This document shows, one piece after another, positions 1 through 6,385 of a stretch of DNA of 64,000 bases. The translations under genes and the position numbers were made by a program. The DNA lies in contig JAHIUW010000029.1 of the NCBI GenBank assembly GCA_018816865.1, forward strand, positions 1-64,000. The letters are read 5' to 3'. How positions within the stretch are numbered: the first letter of the stretch is position 1; each line of letters begins with the position of its first letter. The notes beneath the pieces are model-generated. The model made no database searches, was not told the DNA's origin, and saw only the letters and a list, made by a program, of their open reading frames with translations. This DNA is from Pseudomonadota bacterium. Lineage in GTDB: Bacteria > Desulfobacterota > Desulfovibrionia > Desulfovibrionales > Desulfovibrionaceae.

Positions 1-23
1 AGTTGCTTGATTTCCTCTTCCAT
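1..23 (-). CDS. Start of a minus-strand gene, cut by the window edge (possible transposase)
   Basis: Only the first seven codons are present (MEEEIKQ). The start is set by GGAGGT four bases upstream of the ATG at base 23. Function cannot be read from seven residues. Its position just inside an IS21-like terminus suggests IstA; a phage integrase or other left-end prophage gene is also possible because no integrase is seen elsewhere in the window. Confidence 0.55.
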
Positions 24-94
24 GAACACCTCCGAAATGAATTTGGTGTTCACAGAATGACGTAGTGGCTATTCGATTGTCAGAGAACTTTTAT

Positions 95-135
95 CGATGT
101 GCTGGCACATTTTTTTGTTAGCGATGTGGTGGCAC
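95..135. repeat. Pair of 14-base direct repeats
   Basis: CGATGTGCTGGCAC at 95-108 and CGATGTGGTGGCAC at 122-135 differ at one base and are 27 bases apart, so they lie on similar faces of the helix. They fit transposase binding sites of an IS end or operator sites for the gene starting at base 23. Confidence 0.6.
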
Positions 136-141
136 TCAACA

Positions 142-334
142 TCTACTTGCTTACTGCTCGGGCTTCTCGGCTTCGCTTCCCCTCCTCCTCCTGGTCGGCC
201 CCTACTAGGCTGGCTATTCGCCGTGCCGTGCTTCGGGGCCTTCCAGGAGGCGTGGTCAAGCTGTTGAGGCAAGGATTACAGAAAACAATAACTGAGTCAA
301 CAAATATTCTCGAATTACATAATCAAGAGGACAT
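142..334. other. Gap without a convincing gene
   Basis: Short open frames exist on both strands but have unconvincing composition (Arg/Pro-rich or repeat-derived) and no good ribosome site. The right half (about 280-335) is AT-rich. The word TTACAGAAAAC at 276-286 matches, in inverted orientation, words beside the Cro-like gene start at 1,079-1,121. Confidence 0.5.
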
Positions 335-358
335 AAAAAAGCCGCCCGGGTGGGCGGC
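335..358 (-). terminator. Rho-independent terminator of the repressor gene
   Basis: GCCGCCC (341-347) pairs perfectly with GGGCGGC (352-358) around a four-base loop. An A-run at 335-340 becomes a U-run in the minus-strand transcript. It lies 28 bases beyond the repressor stop codon. Confidence 0.9.
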
Positions 359-386
359 AGGGCAGGCGGTAAGCCGATAATAATAG

Positions 387-1025
387 CTAAACTTCTTTAC
401 CGATCCAGATAACCTTGCCGATAATTTCCATGTTGGTGGATTCGTCCAGTGGGATGGCCATTCTCTCGTAGGTGGGGTTGTCGGACCTCAAGATCAGTTC
501 GCCCGGGTGTTTCTCCAAGCGCTTGATGGCTATGGTGTCCTCAATCCTCAAAACGTAGATTTTTCCGGGGTATACCTCCTTACCCTCGGACCCCTGGTTG
601 ATCAGGACGACATCTTTTTCCTCAATGGTCGGGGACATGGAGTCACCCACCACCTCCATCAGCACACAGTCCGAGGGCACGCATTTGGACCTCAACCAGG
701 CATACTGGAAGGCATAGAAGCCCGTGATGGTGTCGTTGACCTGTAGCCCTCCCGTTCCCGCCTGGGGACGGGCCAAGACTTTGGGAACGGGGTAGTATTC
801 GGAGTTCAGCTTTTCCAACTCCTCCGGGAGAAAGATCTTCGCGCCCAAAAATTCCACCCACCTCAGAAACTCATCCGCCTTTGGCACGCTTTCGTTCTTG
901 AGGGCTGTGTACAACTTGGACTTGCTCGACAATTGCAAGGCTTCCGCAAGTTTAGACGCTGAGGGGTACTTTTCGGAGGCTGCCTTTCTCCTGACCCAGT
1001 CGAGAAGTTTCTCGTATGTTTGCAT
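387..1025 (-). CDS. CI/LexA-type phage repressor (S24 peptidase)
   Basis: This is the lysogeny repressor: an N-terminal DNA-binding domain followed by a LexA-like self-cleaving domain. Counting from the longer start at 1,070, the AG cleavage site is Ala104-Gly105, the catalytic serine is Ser144 in GDSMSP and the lysine is Lys183 in AIKR, the normal order and spacing of the S24 family. I choose the ATG at 1,025 (212 residues) because GGAGGTAGGA precedes it directly, while the ATG at 1,070 has no clear ribosome site; 15 extra residues would be added by the latter. The DNA-binding part has the SASKLAEALQLSSKSKLYTALK helix-turn-helix pattern. It faces the Cro-like gene across a shared operator region and ends at its own terminator. 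RecA-stimulated self-cleavage leading to induction is the expected behaviour from the family. Confidence 0.92.
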   Translation of the reverse strand: MQTYEKLLDWVRRKAASEKYPSASKLAEALQLSSKSKLYTALKNESVPKADEFLRWVEFLGAKIFLPEELEKLNSEYYPVPKVLARPQAGTGGLQVNDTITGFYAFQYAWLRSKCVPSDCVLMEVVGDSMSPTIEEKDVVLINQGSEGKEVYPGKIYVLRIEDTIAIKRLEKHPGELILRSDNPTYERMAIPLDESTNMEIIGKVIWIGKEV

Positions 1026-1078
1026 TCCTACCTCCGAGATCAAGATACCCTCCGGTTCTGGCTTTGTCATCTTTGTCG

Positions 1079-1121
1079 CGTTTTCTGGAATTTAATTGAC
1101 CTGTATTCTTGTTTTCTGTAA
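1079..1121. promoter_or_regulatory. Probable repressor/Cro operator region
   Basis: Between the divergent repressor and Cro-like genes, GTTTTCTGGAA (1,079-1,089) and GTTTTCTGTAA (1,111-1,121) are near-identical direct repeats. TTGACC at 1,096-1,101 could be a -35 element for the rightward promoter, with a poor -10. A third copy (TTACAGAAAACAA from 276, inverted orientation) lies beyond the repressor terminator. Assignment to the repressor is inference from position and repetition. Confidence 0.5.
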
Positions 1122-1131
1122 GGTGGGGGAC

Positions 1132-1353
1132 ATGAGCATCAAGAATATCATCAATCGCTATCTGGACAAGTCCGGGGTTTCGGTCGCCGAACTCGCTGAG
1201 AAATCCGGTGTGCCTGCCTCAACGATCTACGCCCTGCGCAAAGCAGAGTCGTGTAATCTTTCGACGTGGCACAAGCTCATGGCGGTCATTGGCCCTGACG
1301 CGGCTACTCCCCTATGGAGCGGCGCGGCTGACGCTGATGACGATGCTGCTTGA
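1132..1353 (+). CDS. Small Cro-like helix-turn-helix protein
   Basis: A 73-residue protein whose first 45 residues form a Xre/Cro-type helix-turn-helix (VSVAELAEKSGVPASTIYAL). The last residues are acidic (DADDD). The start at 1,132 follows GGTGGGGG; a longer frame from 1,096 would overlap the promoter. Placed divergently from the CI-type repressor, it is the expected Cro counterpart, turning the repressor promoter off when lytic growth begins. Its tail overlaps the 3' end of a minus-strand small gene by 50 bases. Confidence 0.75.
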   Translation: MSIKNIINRYLDKSGVSVAELAEKSGVPASTIYALRKAESCNLSTWHKLMAVIGPDAATPLWSGAADADDDAA

Positions 1354-1516
1354 GGAGCCTGAGATGTTTCGGAGGCCTCCAGTTCAAGCAAACCCACCCT
1401 GGGAGAAAGCTCTTGGTTGGAACGGTGCACGTCGTCGTTGCCAGGAACCATCCCTCATCGTTGGGGTCGGGCATGACCGCCTGGGCCAGTGCGCAGTCCA
1501 AACAGTTGCGGCTCAC
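1304..1516 (-). CDS. Small four-cysteine protein, antisense to the early operon
   Basis: A 70-residue protein that starts MSRNCLDCALAQAVMPDP and has four cysteines at about residues 5, 8, 30 and 43, in a pattern suggesting a zinc or iron-sulphur knuckle. It starts at a GTG whose GTGA overlaps the stop of the upstream minus-strand gene, so the two are probably translated together. The basic C-terminus overlaps the Cro-like gene on the other strand. I do not recognise the family. Support is the protein-like composition, the coupled start and the lack of a competing plus-strand gene here. Confidence 0.5.
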   Translation of the reverse strand: MSRNCLDCALAQAVMPDPNDEGWFLATTTCTVPTKSFLPGWVCLNWRPPKHLRLLKQHRHQRQPRRSIGE

Positions 1517-1728
1517 AGCGGCAATTCAAGCTGGATCATACAGCGGTCTATCTCGTGGTGGCGGAGTGCCTGTTTCAAGGCTTCCGCCTTCATTTTTTGA
1601 AGAGGGCCGGGCGCTGCGGAATTGTGGCGATACCAGAGAACCCGGCCCTGGTGGATGATGCGGACAGTCAACAACAGGCCCTGATCTGTTTGGCGGCAAT
1701 GAACGCGGGCGTCTGCTGCGGTGTCCAT
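1513..1728 (-). CDS. Small unknown protein, first gene of a minus-strand pair
   Basis: A 71-residue protein with a beta-strand-like middle (GLLLTVRIIHQGRVLWYRH) and an amphipathic helix (KMKAEALKQALRHHEIDRC). The ATG at 1,728 is chosen; a TTG at 1,770 in frame would add 14 residues but has no ribosome site. Its stop overlaps the GTG start of the next minus-strand gene by four bases. The codon pattern looks coding and the plus strand here offers no convincing alternative. Its promoter would be back to back with that of the CII-like gene at 1,771. Function unknown. Confidence 0.45.
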   Translation of the reverse strand: MDTAADARVHCRQTDQGLLLTVRIIHQGRVLWYRHNSAAPGPLQKMKAEALKQALRHHEIDRCMIQLELPL

Positions 1729-1770
1729 GGGTACACCATGGACGAACCGCAAACGCAGGAGAAGGGACAA

Positions 1771-2397
1771 ATGAACAAGGTTTTGCCTATTCGCAAATCG
1801 GAAATCCCGGTGAAGAGCTGGGAGGTGTTCAACGCAGCCCGAAGCATCCTGGGCCTACCAGTATTGCAGGGAAGATTCGGAAACCGCAGCACAACACAGC
1901 TCTACCGCTGGGGGCGCAACCCGGAATTTTCGTCGGACTGGGAGCGCAACCCCATCGACTGGCTGCGGGGGATGCTCACCGATCTGGCCGAGGCCGGGGA
2001 GCAGGAGTTGGCCGCTGACGTTGTGCGGATCATCGCCGAGCCCCTGGGCCTGACATTGGTGCAGCCGGGCGAAACCCAGCCGGGCCACGGAGATAACATC
2101 CACGGCCAATTCACCGAGGTTTTCAAGGCGCTCAACCTGATGCTGCAGCTCGCCGAGAACCGAGAACATCCCAATCTCATCGACCGCAACGCGGACAAGG
2201 CCGGTGACGAGATCCGGCAATTCAAGACCATCTACCGCAACCTGTTCTGCGCCGAGCAGGACGTTTGCGGTTCACGTTTTTCCAGGGCGGAGATGTCCTC
2301 CCCTGGATTTTGGATGCGATTCCTGACGGGAGGCAACGACGACCATGGGAACGACACAAGACAGACGGACAGCGACGAGGGCCCAGAGGCTGCTTGA
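1771..2397 (+). CDS. CII-like phage regulatory protein (probable)
   Basis: A 208-residue protein placed as the first long gene of the early operon. Residues about 10-90 contain an atypical DNA-binding-like segment (STTQLYRWGRNP, then NPIDWLRGMLTDLAEAG). This resembles the regulators that sit after the repressor/Cro switch in P2-like and related prophages. The start at 1,771 follows GGAGAAGGGACAA; the same frame is open upstream to 1,489 but that part has no coding character. It overlaps the next gene by 53 bases in another frame. The family call rests on position and weak pattern similarity; activation or copy-control roles are both possible. Confidence 0.5.
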   Translation: MNKVLPIRKSEIPVKSWEVFNAARSILGLPVLQGRFGNRSTTQLYRWGRNPEFSSDWERNPIDWLRGMLTDLAEAGEQELAADVVRIIAEPLGLTLVQPGETQPGHGDNIHGQFTEVFKALNLMLQLAENREHPNLIDRNADKAGDEIRQFKTIYRNLFCAEQDVCGSRFSRAEMSSPGFWMRFLTGGNDDHGNDTRQTDSDEGPEAA

Positions 2398-2686
2398 CCG
2401 CTGCATGACCACGGCCGGGAACCTTTCCGCCGTGATGCGCGCCAAGTTCTGGGAGGCTGAATGCCGCGCGGTGGACAGGGAACTGGCCCTGGCCGAGGCG
2501 AGAGCCATGAAGGCCGAGAGCCGGACCCAAAACCTGTCTAAGCGTATGGACAGGGTGGTGGCTGAGAACGGGCTACTCCACACCAGGTCCGAGCACCTGG
2601 CCGAGGAAAACAGGCGGCTGCGAAACCAGCGCATTGTGGAGATCACCCGCGAAGAGTTGGACATGCCGACCAGTGCCACGGCCTGA
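2345..2686 (+). CDS. Coiled-coil phage protein, unknown function
   Basis: A 113-residue, mostly helical protein. From about residue 45 to 100 it is a heptad-like coiled coil (LAEARAMKAESRTQNLSKRM and following). GGGAGG lies about ten bases before the ATG. It begins inside the previous gene and overlaps the start of the next, typical of tightly packed phage early genes. No enzyme motif is visible; a DNA- or protein-binding adaptor is possible but not shown. Confidence 0.6.
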   Translation: MGTTQDRRTATRAQRLLDRCMTTAGNLSAVMRAKFWEAECRAVDRELALAEARAMKAESRTQNLSKRMDRVVAENGLLHTRSEHLAEENRRLRNQRIVEITREELDMPTSATA

Positions 2687-2861
2687 GACGAAATTTTGCC
2701 CGTGCGGGCGCGTGATCGTGCGCAGGCCCGACTACTCGGACGAGAGGTGGGCGCGGATCATGCACTGCTGCGGGGCCTGTTTTAGCGGACAATATCTGCA
2801 AGACAAACCGCGGAACCCCAGGCCCGGGACCACCCCGGGCACCAGGGCTCACGGGAATTAG
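2673..2861 (+). CDS. Small zinc-ribbon-like protein
   Basis: A 62-residue protein with two cysteine pairs, FCPCG near residue 8 and HCCGAC near residue 32, spaced as in a zinc ribbon. The tail is Pro/Gly/Arg-rich and probably disordered. The start is uncertain: a GTG at 2,673 removes most of the overlap with the upstream gene, while a TTG at 2,634 is also in frame; neither has a clear ribosome site. It lies just upstream of the replication gene, so a role in DNA binding is plausible but unproved. Confidence 0.5.
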   Translation: MPRPETKFCPCGRVIVRRPDYSDERWARIMHCCGACFSGQYLQDKPRNPRPGTTPGTRAHGN

Positions 2862-2906
2862 AGAAGGCAGGAATACAGCCCGGATAGGGCGGGAAGTCAA
2901 GGATAG

Positions 2907-3839
2907 ATGGCGAAAGCACCGGCATTTCAATTCTACGTCAAAGACTGGTTGGCAGACCCTGCCGTGCGGCTTTGCTCACACGCCACACGCGGGATCTGGA
3001 TCGACTGCCTTTGCCTCATGTGGGAATCGGAAGAGCGTGGAAAACTGACCGGAACACCCGAGCAATTGGCCCGGGTTTTGTCTCTTTCGTCCCCTGATTT
3101 TGAAATGTTTTTGGTGGAAGTTGAAGACACAAACGTTGCGACCGTAACGCGGCGTAACAAAAAAATAACGCTCGTCAATCGCAGAATGGAGCGTGAAGAA
3201 AGTGTAAGAATTTCAAACGCTGAGAGGCAAAAAAAGTACCGTAACGCCAAAAATAACGGCGATAGTAACACAGAAGTAACGCCTCTTTCTTCATCTTCAT
3301 CTTCATCTCCAAAGAAAACTACCTGTAGTCCTTCTTTTGAAAACGGCATTGGGAACCTGGAATTTGAGCAGTGGTTTGACGGCTACCCTGAAGGCCTGAA
3401 TTTCAAAAAAGACGCCCGCCATAAAACCCTGGCCTTTGAGCAGTGGAATATTGTTTGCCGAGAACTCGGAGGTCTGACCTACCAACTCGACAGGCTCAAC
3501 GAGTGGTCAGAGTCGTGGGATTGGCAGGCGGACGGCGGAAAATACATACCAACCCCGGCAAATTACATAAAAAAGCGCTACTGGCAAAGTCGCCCGACAA
3601 ATACACAAAAACCAGGACCGAGCGACGACGATTTGAAGGCAAAGGCCCGTCTTTTGTGGGAGCAGATTGTTGGCTCTTGCCTCAGCTCCGCGAATAAAAT
3701 GCCAACCGACGAGGTTGCACTGCGTGTTTTAACCCGGCTCGGCGGGAGGCAGAGGGTTGCTGACAACGGGGAATTTGACAACCGCATTCTCGGCAAGCGC
3801 TTTGTTGATGCCTACGTCGAGGACGGAGGTGGAGCATGA
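2907..3839 (+). CDS. DUF1376-type phage replication initiation protein
   Basis: A 310-residue protein. Residues 5-100 match the DUF1376 pattern (FQFYVKDWLADPAVRLCS, then GIWIDCLCLMWES), typical of the N-terminus of phage O-like replication proteins. A poly-serine linker (about residues 128-135) encoded by a TCTTCA microsatellite joins it to a C-terminal domain with Trp/Tyr-rich helices (FEQWFDGYPEGLNFKKDARH). The middle is more AT-rich than neighbouring genes, suggesting separate ancestry. The gene overlaps the next by four bases (ATGA). Origin binding and helicase recruitment are inferred from family position; no helicase or primase gene is visible nearby. Confidence 0.7.
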   Translation: MAKAPAFQFYVKDWLADPAVRLCSHATRGIWIDCLCLMWESEERGKLTGTPEQLARVLSLSSPDFEMFLVEVEDTNVATVTRRNKKITLVNRRMEREESVRISNAERQKKYRNAKNNGDSNTEVTPLSSSSSSSPKKTTCSPSFENGIGNLEFEQWFDGYPEGLNFKKDARHKTLAFEQWNIVCRELGGLTYQLDRLNEWSESWDWQADGGKYIPTPANYIKKRYWQSRPTNTQKPGPSDDDLKAKARLLWEQIVGSCLSSANKMPTDEVALRVLTRLGGRQRVADNGEFDNRILGKRFVDAYVEDGGGA

Positions 3840-4885
3840 GCAGCGTTGCAATCGTTCGGGACCGCAACCCCGGGGCCACGCGCCAAGATGTTCAAAACAT
3901 CGTTGCCAGGATGATGCGCAAGATTGGCGATCCGGAAGCCGGTGACCAGGAGAAGGTTAAGGAAAATTCCGATTTTTTCTATCCGAATATCCATTGTCTG
4001 ACCGTCGGGCAGATTAATAGCGCTGCGAAAGTTTATTTCGATGCTGACCCGAATACCCTTCCCACAGAAATTCAAATTCTCGTGGCCTATGGCCGCAATT
4101 TTGGCCGTGGTCGCCAACGCAAAGACTATGGCGAGGTGATGGCCATGTACTGCCGTGAACTCTACAAATCTGCGGCGGTCAATGCTTGTGTGAAGCCTGA
4201 GGTTGTAGGGGGGAGGTGCTCTGATGGGTCTCCCCGGACGAATCATGGGCAAGCAGGAGATCCTGGACAAACTCCTGGCCGAACGCAGGGTGGAGAAGCA
4301 AACGCGCGCGCCGAAACTCAAGGCCGTGCCCACGAAAAAACCCCAAGCCAAGATCGAACCCAAGGCCGTCACGCCGCCCAAGGCAAAGCCGCCGAAGAGC
4401 GCGCCAAAGCCTGTTGGCAGGCCAAAGGCCCCACAGCCGAAAAAGGCCGAGCCCTCATGGCTGGTCAGATCGACCGCCAACGACTGTCTGACGGACGCGA
4501 TGCGCGGGGTGCAGTGGCTGGCCGGGCGCTGCCTGCTCCTGGACATCCTGAGGACGTACAACAACCGCGCCAAGCGCCGGAATTTGCCGGAGCTGACCGA
4601 GAAACAGCTACAGGTGAGACTGCGCGCCATTGGTGCCCATATCCCCAGGCGATGCGGGACCGTCGCCGGCAGGTTCGGCCGGGTGGCCGAGCTGACGGAC
4701 GAGGCCCGGACATGGATGGCCCGGGTGTGGGAGAGACGATGAGCACTGAGCAATATTTGTTCGTGTTGCATGGTCTGCGTGACCTGTGGGGAGCCTGGCA
4801 CTGGCTGGGCGTTCGCCATGAAATACACCTATGGTTTCTGACTTTAGTTTGTGTCTACCTGCTTTGGAGGCTGGAAACAAAATGA
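3836..4885 (+). CDS. Unknown early protein; authentic part about 3,836-4,221, then an anomalous open frame
   Basis: The first about 120 residues look like a real folded protein (HCLTVGQINSAAKVYFDADP, AYGRNFGRGRQRKDYGEVMA). After base 4,208 the frame turns into a Gly/Arg/Ala/Pro-rich shadow of the next gene, runs on without a stop and finally enters the frame of the 48-residue membrane protein at 4,739. A run of six G at 4,208-4,213 precedes the switch. One extra G would give an ending VVGGEVL and a stop that overlaps the next ATG as TGATG; one fewer G would fuse it in frame to the next gene. So the ORF as written is probably a homopolymer sequencing error or a slippage site. Function unknown. 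Confidence 0.6.
   Translation: MSSVAIVRDRNPGATRQDVQNIVARMMRKIGDPEAGDQEKVKENSDFFYPNIHCLTVGQINSAAKVYFDADPNTLPTEIQILVAYGRNFGRGRQRKDYGEVMAMYCRELYKSAAVNACVKPEVVGGRCSDGSPRTNHGQAGDPGQTPGRTQGGEANARAETQGRAHEKTPSQDRTQGRHAAQGKAAEERAKACWQAKGPTAEKGRALMAGQIDRQRLSDGRDARGAVAGRALPAPGHPEDVQQPRQAPEFAGADRETATGETARHWCPYPQAMRDRRRQVRPGGRADGRGPDMDGPGVGETMSTEQYLFVLHGLRDLWGAWHWLGVRHEIHLWFLTLVCVYLLWRLETK
4224..4742 (+). CDS. Early phage protein with Lys/Pro-rich linker and C-terminal helical domain
   Basis: A 172-residue protein in three parts: a short helix (QEILDKLLAERRVEKQ), a Lys/Pro/Ala-rich linker (about residues 28-78), and a C-terminal domain (STANDCLTDAMRGVQWLAGR, then TYNNRAKRRNLPELTEKQLQ) that could be a winged helix. 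GGGAGGTGCTCTG before the ATG is a strong ribosome site, so this frame is translated even though the 3,836 frame stays open across it. The stop overlaps the next ATG (ATGA). Probably DNA-binding, not recognised. Confidence 0.65.
   Translation: MGLPGRIMGKQEILDKLLAERRVEKQTRAPKLKAVPTKKPQAKIEPKAVTPPKAKPPKSAPKPVGRPKAPQPKKAEPSWLVRSTANDCLTDAMRGVQWLAGRCLLLDILRTYNNRAKRRNLPELTEKQLQVRLRAIGAHIPRRCGTVAGRFGRVAELTDEARTWMARVWERR
4739..4885 (+). CDS. 48-residue membrane protein
   Basis: A short protein with one hydrophobic helix near the end (IHLWFLTLVCVYLLWRL). It starts at an ATG that overlaps the preceding stop (ATGA) after GGGAGAGACG, and its own stop overlaps the start of rusA in the same way, so it is embedded in a translationally coupled chain. 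It shares the reading frame of the anomalous 3,836 ORF, which may hide it from gene callers. Function unknown. Confidence 0.55.
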   Translation: MSTEQYLFVLHGLRDLWGAWHWLGVRHEIHLWFLTLVCVYLLWRLETK

Positions 4886-5253
4886 AGCTCACACTCCCCT
4901 GGCCCCCCTCCGGCAATATGTACTGGCGCCACGTCGGCAAGCATGTGTTGCTCTCGGCTGCCGCCAAGAAATACCGCAGTCTGATCAAGGCCGTTCTCTG
5001 GGAACACCGGGCCCGTGGCGAGTTCCGGCCTATGCGCGACGCTCGGTTGCGGATCGTGGCCACCTATCATCCGCCCACCCGGCGCAAGTGGGATCTGGAC
5101 AACCACTGGAAGCAGTTGGCCGATGCCCTGGAAAAGGGCGGAGCCTTCGACGACGACGGACAGATTGACGATCTGCGGCTGGTGCGCTCCGGGACCTGCA
5201 AGGGCGGGCGTGTGGTGGTTGAGATCGAAGAAATCATGGAGGAAGCAGCGTGA
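4882..5253 (+). CDS. rusA: RusA-like Holliday junction resolvase
   Basis: A 123-residue nuclease that cuts four-way DNA junctions during phage recombination or replication. The family signature is clear: LPWPPSGNMYWRH at the N-terminus, then the acidic cluster WDLDNHWKQLADALEKGGAF followed by DDDGQIDDLRL, which supplies the metal-binding aspartates. Length fits the family (about 120). The ATG at 4,882 is preceded by TTGGAGG; the open frame extends upstream to 4,831 but that part lies inside the preceding membrane-protein gene. Overlaps its neighbours by four bases on each side. Confidence 0.92.
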   Translation: MKLTLPWPPSGNMYWRHVGKHVLLSAAAKKYRSLIKAVLWEHRARGEFRPMRDARLRIVATYHPPTRRKWDLDNHWKQLADALEKGGAFDDDGQIDDLRLVRSGTCKGGRVVVEIEEIMEEAA

Positions 5254-5465
5254 AACCAATCACTCTCCCCACCGACAGAATCAAGGTCTGTGTGCACTGC
5301 GGGCTGCCCCTGGGCGAATGCCATTGCCTGGCCGGTATGGCTGACCCGCGCACAATAGTTGTGAGCCGCAAGAAGGCCGAACTCCTGCGGCCCGGTGGCC
5401 TGACCAGGGGCGAATTGCTTTTCAACCGCCTGATGGGTGGTGCTGTGGAGGTCTCGAGAGGATGA
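5250..5465 (+). CDS. Small CxxC zinc-binding-like protein
   Basis: A 71-residue protein starting at a GTG that overlaps the rusA stop (GTGA). CVHCGLPLGECHC (residues 14-26) carries four cysteines and one histidine, probably holding one zinc. The second half is basic and helical. Part of the coupled early chain, and overlaps the next start. Not recognised beyond the zinc motif. Confidence 0.6.
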   Translation: MKPITLPTDRIKVCVHCGLPLGECHCLAGMADPRTIVVSRKKAELLRPGGLTRGELLFNRLMGGAVEVSRG

Positions 5466-5677
5466 GCCGGACCAGGCGCGACCACAGTATCGCCGAGCAC
5501 CAATGGCTCGGGCTGGCGGACGAGAAGTTGGGCCGGGACAAGAAGCCCGGGAGCAAGCCCGCCGCATGGTTCAAGAGGGAACGCCGGAGAAGGAAGCGTA
5601 GGCGCGAGGCCCACGCCATGCGCTGCGGCCGAATCATCGAGAGGCGCAGGCGCAACAACGAATTTACCTGGAACTGA
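5462..5677 (+). CDS. Small highly basic phage protein
   Basis: A 71-residue protein with long Arg/Lys stretches (FKRERRRRKRRREAHAMR) and very few acidic residues after residue 25, suggesting nucleic-acid binding. It overlaps the preceding stop (ATGA) after GAGAGG. No family recognised; a transcription-anti-termination or DNA-compacting role would be guesswork. Confidence 0.55.
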   Translation: MSRTRRDHSIAEHQWLGLADEKLGRDKKPGSKPAAWFKRERRRRKRRREAHAMRCGRIIERRRRNNEFTWN

Positions 5678-5686
5678 GGAGGCCGC

Positions 5687-6088
5687 ATGAACATCCGCGA
5701 ACAGCTTGACCACATGGTGGAGCACGGGGCCGAGACCCTGGAGATCACCGCCGAGGCGTGGGAGGCCCTGGGCCGCGATCCCCTGGCCCAAGAGTTCATC
5801 ACCTACCCCAACCCCAAAGACAAGACGGACATGCGGCCGTTGTACCGCAAGCGCCGTTTGGTCATCCTCTGCGGCAAATTTGAGGCCCGGGGCACCATCA
5901 GCATCATCAGCCACATGCGGGCCGTGGACGGCATGGCCGCCCGCAACAAGGAACTGAGCGACGAGCGGGACCGGCTGCGGGCGGAGATGGACGCCTTCCG
6001 GGAAGAAAAGGAGGAGGCCGAGGCGTGGGAGAACGGGTCTGCCCAAGAGGCTTTCTTCAGATCGTTGTTTGCGGGAACACGTGGGTAA
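5687..6088 (+). CDS. Early phage protein with C-terminal coiled coil
   Basis: A 133-residue protein. The first 85 residues mix helices and a strand (RKRRLVILCGKFEARGTIS); residues 92-120 form a charged coiled coil (RNKELSDERDRLRAEMDAFR). GAGGAGG precedes the ATG. Located in the early operon between the basic protein and two small overlapping genes. No recognised function. Confidence 0.6.
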   Translation: MNIREQLDHMVEHGAETLEITAEAWEALGRDPLAQEFITYPNPKDKTDMRPLYRKRRLVILCGKFEARGTISIISHMRAVDGMAARNKELSDERDRLRAEMDAFREEKEEAEAWENGSAQEAFFRSLFAGTRG

Positions 6089-6100
6089 GGAGGTTGCGGT

Positions 6101-6385
6101 ATGAGAAAGCCACGTTTCAAAAACCGGAAAAAGCAAAATAAGGCCAAGAACCAACAGTATTATGCCAGGTGCCGCGCCCTTGAGAGGTACGGCATTGAAT
6201 TGACCCATGCCCTGCACGACAAGTTGGTGCAGCAGATACAGAGCGGCGAGGCCAAGTTGGTTGCGGTCCAGTCGAAGAGGGTGCGGCTGTATCGGGTGCG
6301 CTGCGGGGGCCAGAGGCCTGTAGTGGTCTACGACCGGGAGCGCGGGAACATCGTGACCTTTTTGACCGAGGAGATGGCGGCGTGA
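6101..6385 (+). CDS. Small basic protein, possible RelE/DUF4258-like fold
   Basis: A 94-residue protein with a very basic N-terminus (RKPRFKNRKKQNKAKNQQ). A C-terminal half has the strand pattern VRLYRVRCGGQRPVVVYDRE then GNIVTFL, which recalls small RelE-like or DUF4258 proteins that test a substrate peptide or RNA. The match is weak. AGGAGG precedes the ATG, and the stop overlaps the next GTG (GTGA). Confidence 0.55.
   Translation: MRKPRFKNRKKQNKAKNQQYYARCRALERYGIELTHALHDKLVQQIQSGEAKLVAVQSKRVRLYRVRCGGQRPVVVYDRERGNIVTFLTEEMAA

Larger units (their letters stand above)
1..141 (-). mobile_element. Partial IS21-family-like insertion sequence end (inferred)
   Basis: Read on the minus strand, the sequence from base 141 opens with TGTTGAGTGCC. 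It carries two near-identical 14-base words (minus-strand form GTGCCASCACATCG) 27 bases apart, and about 118 bases in reaches an ATG with a strong ribosome site. A TG terminus, two or more internal direct repeats near each end and a first gene starting shortly inside are the layout known for IS21-type elements. The element would extend left out of the window, so the other end, the transposase body and a target duplication cannot be seen. Calling it IS21 is inference; a promoter region of an ordinary gene with repeated operators is the alternative. Confidence 0.45.

Noticed and set aside
98-116. Terminator-like TGTGC TG GCACA plus T-run
   Set aside because: The loop would be two bases and the stem only five pairs; the word is part of a direct repeat pair.
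99-380. Plus-strand 93-codon open frame
   Set aside because: Runs through the repressor terminator and the repeats, with no ribosome site.
1-1353. Mu-like transposable phage
   Set aside because: There are no Mu transposase, Mor or Mu-type head genes in the window, and the prophage sits beside a tRNA gene with arm-like sites.
3286-3312. TCTTCA microsatellite as a phase-variable switch
   Set aside because: Unit changes of six bases keep the frame and only alter the serine linker length of the replication protein.
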